A stretch of 51,695 bases of DNA from a virus, in IMG/VR virus record IMGVR_UViG_3300009370_000043, positions 1-51,695 of that record, one strand, 5' to 3'. Of this stretch, positions 50,601 through 51,695 are shown one piece after another (the stretch's first letter is position 1; every line of letters begins with the position of its first letter). Under the pieces are notes generated by a model. It did no database searches. It was not told the origin of the DNA and worked only from the letters and a program-made list of their open reading frames with translations. The position numbers and the translations under genes are program-made.

Positions 50601-50771
50601 GGATTTGGTATTGATGAGTTTAGGCTTGTTTTGGATGAAACCACTACAACTCCCGATCTTATCGATCAGAACATAATCTATGCGAAGCTTCTTGTGAAGC
50701 CAACTCGCTCGGTGGAGTTCTTTGCAATCGACTTCGTGGTCACAAGAAGCGGAGCAAGTTTCGAAGACTAA
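47694..50771 (+). CDS. gp18: Tail sheath protein (T4 gp18-like)
   Basis: 1025 residues (T4 gp18 is 659). The N-terminus FKFISPGVFVDEIDNSQLPA and VGPMVIGRARKGPAM is the conserved sheath start. The C-terminus (PWFAPAGFTRGGLS, ALDRINVRRLMIFLKREISF, NVKSGFGIDEFRLVLDE) is the inner sheath domain that binds the tube. The extra length lies in the middle (about 120-700), presumably surface insertions. The sheath contracts to drive the tube through the envelope. Biased codon use like the capsid gene indicates high expression. Confidence 0.93.
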   Translation: MADNPTSKFKFISPGVFVDEIDNSQLPAEPGQVGPMVIGRARKGPAMQPVTVSSFSEFIDTFGEPIPGNDGEDVWRYGNTLGPTYAAYAAQAWLKSATSLTYMRTVGVQDPDASSAGYAGWKAGTISSTPSAGGAWGLFLWPSGTLHTGAGQGAAVTGALAATFYCEAGRVLLSGTRADAQLTASACELYKTNTDGDVDLMISKDGTFANLQKVTISLNPAKNNFVRNVLNTNPTLTNENITRRSTASSSQGGRFWLGETYERSLVAKSATSIGEMVGSGSSGENVTTTTAWAAILPLRNQETITEVGNDFQFEAQKSTTGWYFCQDTNQGIASASYDATLQQKLFRFEALTPGDWAQREIKISIQDIKAPQGNFEKYGTFSVIVRKLSDNDNRQVVLERYDQLNLNPASPNYIAAQIGDRFKEYDSTEKRNREYGQYANRSKYIRVVMDDDVEAGVTDPQLLPFGVLGPLTYRSVSILSASSGLVSVSGTGNGVIGTAALSASRGAVASLIDGGDTDRFGVQGGYQKESGADSATAGPGLLAGLGGQGGLTASVVFPTVPLRKKDDWGSPKNLKKTYWGAWTGRTNSDTQFNDQLHDCLRPRLKGLQSSPAGTSHDLKDSPTQSRASQDPLVIAWHFTIDDISGSVAEGYQFVSGSRQAAPGSSNGQSVSAASSSFSGALDAGLDRFTTLLHGGFEGFDVTEKDPFRQSNFSTATNEKTSYPLHTLKRAINIVSDSEDSQYNLITLPGIVQTNVTDHLLDVAEERGDALAIIDIDKIYDAETENTKSVSGRNAYTIKQATDALSDREINNSYGATYAPWVLVRDTVNNRRIWMPPSVAALGVLANTDKTSYPWFAPAGFTRGGLSEGAAGLPILDVSKKLTQDDRDRLYENNINPIAKFPAEGIVVFGQKTLQQTRSALDRINVRRLMIFLKREISFIASRLLFDVNAQVTWDRFTSQANVVLNNVKSGFGIDEFRLVLDETTTTPDLIDQNIIYAKLLVKPTRSVEFFAIDFVVTRSGASFED

Positions 50772-50786
50772 AAAAGTTATGTTCAG

Positions 50787-50794
50787 ACTATTTA
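50787..50794 (+). promoter_or_regulatory. ACTATTTA motif (putative late promoter element)
   Basis: ACTATTTA 20 bases before ATG 50815 of the tail tube gene, followed by Shine-Dalgarno aggaga. Confidence 0.55.
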
Positions 50795-50814
50795 AACTTA
50801 GGAGATAAATTAGA

Positions 50815-51411
50815 ATGTCAGAATTATTTTGGGATAGCGCAAATGTAGACCCTAAAAGACGATTTCGCTATGAACTGGTTGTCGGCGTTGACAGGGCAGG
50901 TGGACCCAAGGGGATAAAATCTTATTACATTAAGACTGCTAATATGCCCAAGGCTAATGTTAGCACAATAGAGCACAGTTATCTGGATTATAATTTGAAG
51001 TTTCCTGGGCGTGTTACTTGGGACCCGATTAGTGTAACTTTGGTTGCTCCTGCTAGTGGTGATGACGACCCTACTGATATTCTGATGCAGATGCTGAAGG
51101 AAGCGGGGTACATTGAATTAAATGAGAACAATTCTACCGGACCTCGCAGAAGGCAAAGATCTATGAGCAAAGCCTCTTTTGCAAAATTCTTTGGAGCCGG
51201 TCCTAAAATACGCCTCCTTGACCACATGGGAAATTCAATAGAAGAGTGGACCCTTCACAACGCTTTTGTGACCTCGGCCGACTTTGGTGGTTCTTTGGAT
51301 TACACATCTGACGAAATGTTGGAACTCACCATTGAGCTTACTTTTGACTTCGCCACGCTTGCAAATATAGCCTCTCCCGCCGGACAGGCTTTGGGTGCCT
51401 TAACATCCTAA
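50815..51411 (+). CDS. gp19: Tail tube protein (T4 gp19-like)
   Basis: 198 residues (T4 gp19 is 163). RFRYELVVGVDRAGGPKGIK, YYIKTANMPKANVSTIEHSY, FPGRVTWDPISVTLVAP and LLDHMGNSIEEWTLHNAFVT follow the tube-protein pattern. The conserved end (ELTIELTFDFATL) is also typical. Hexamers stack to form the tail tube inside the sheath. Gene order sheath then tube is the same as in T4, with an independent ACTATTTA motif. Confidence 0.92.
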   Translation: MSELFWDSANVDPKRRFRYELVVGVDRAGGPKGIKSYYIKTANMPKANVSTIEHSYLDYNLKFPGRVTWDPISVTLVAPASGDDDPTDILMQMLKEAGYIELNENNSTGPRRRQRSMSKASFAKFFGAGPKIRLLDHMGNSIEEWTLHNAFVTSADFGGSLDYTSDEMLELTIELTFDFATLANIASPAGQALGALTS

Positions 51412-51467
51412 AACAATCGCAAAAAGTGTGATATAGTTTTATATCGTTCTAAAGAAAGGTTTTTACA

Positions 51468-51695
51468 ATGAGCAGAAATGAAGGACGCTTCCAGGCAGCC
51501 GAGGGTACCCCAACTCCAGAAGACGAGGGGACTTCGGCTGTTCCTGTATCTGAAGCGGTAACTAATACGCCATTTAGTTGGACAGTACCGACCGAGTTTG
51601 TTGAGCTTCCAAGTCAAGGTAGGTTCTATCCTCCCGGTCATCCCCTGCAAGGGCAAGAAACAATTGAAGTTAAATATATGACAGCCAAAGAAGAG
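51468..51695 (+). CDS. Baseplate hub-related protein, partial (right edge)
   Basis: ATG 51468 with Shine-Dalgarno aaagaaagg, open to the window end (76 codons seen). After an acidic low-complexity start come FSWTVPTEFVELPSQGRFYP and PGHPLQGQETIEVKYMTAKE. The 'PSxGxxYPxxHPLxGxxxIEVKxMTxxEE' pattern is that of T4-type baseplate hub assembly proteins (gp26-like family). The upstream gap (51412-51467) holds only a GATATA/TATATC inverted repeat (51430-51445). Confidence 0.75.
   Translation, partial: MSRNEGRFQAAEGTPTPEDEGTSAVPVSEAVTNTPFSWTVPTEFVELPSQGRFYPPGHPLQGQETIEVKYMTAKEE

Overview
The window is a tightly packed stretch of a large contractile-tailed phage (Caudoviricetes, myovirus type) distantly related to T4. 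Every gene I can support is on the + strand, most neighbours abut or overlap by 1-20 bases, and no rRNA, tRNA, CRISPR array or insertion sequence is visible. T4-type genes are recognisable: large terminase, portal, prohead protease, acidic scaffold, major capsid protein, neck proteins, tail sheath, tail tube and the start of a baseplate protein. The host cannot be named. A RseP-like intramembrane protease and possible holin/spanin-like membrane proteins suggest a Gram-negative bacterium, and the gene style recalls aquatic T4-like phages (inference).

Layout. 1-15.6 kb: seven large virion genes (tail, baseplate or fibre), several sharing paralogous end domains. 15.6-18.0 kb: RuvC-like resolvase, a small tagged protein, a HAD-type nucleotidase behind a sigma70-like promoter, and a DnaG-like primase. 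18.0-25.6 kb: a run of small to medium genes whose products mostly share one of three short N-terminal helical tags, interrupted by a membrane protein plus a site-2-protease homologue and by a 34-residue Cys-rich peptide. 25.6-28.8 kb: a single-chain SbcD-SbcC (T4 gp47-gp46) fusion. 28.8-33.8 kb: small genes, more tagged proteins, possible lysis membrane proteins, a tubulin/FtsZ-like GTPase and a zinc-binding protein. 33.8-44.8 kb: packaging and head module, including a tail-fibre-like head protein and a probable ribosomal protein S21 homologue. 44.8 kb to the end: neck, tail sheath, tail tube and baseplate.

The most interesting signal is the tag family. About 17 otherwise unrelated proteins begin with MKIT-type (MKITKSQLRKIIKEEL), W-type (MKKLLTEWRKFLKE) or EVGR-type leaders. 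Nearly all leaders end in (I/L)-x-E, the cleavage preference of T4-type prohead proteases, and the capsid protein here carries the same LLKE site. In T4, short N-terminal capsid-targeting sequences of this kind deliver internal proteins and the Alt ADP-ribosyltransferase into the head for injection. The cargo here includes an ADP-ribosyltransferase-like protein, a HExxH metalloprotease, two ParB-like proteins and a KOW/toxin-like protein. I therefore infer a greatly expanded set of packaged, probably injected effectors.

Two regulatory signals recur. ACTATTTA (or ACTATATA) lies 27-72 bases before many transcription-unit heads and may be the phage late promoter. Four genes without a Shine-Dalgarno sequence all start in the context TANNNTATG, a pattern associated with leaderless transcripts in other bacteria. 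One neck-protein gene (46191-46704) needs a +1 frameshift to be read in full.
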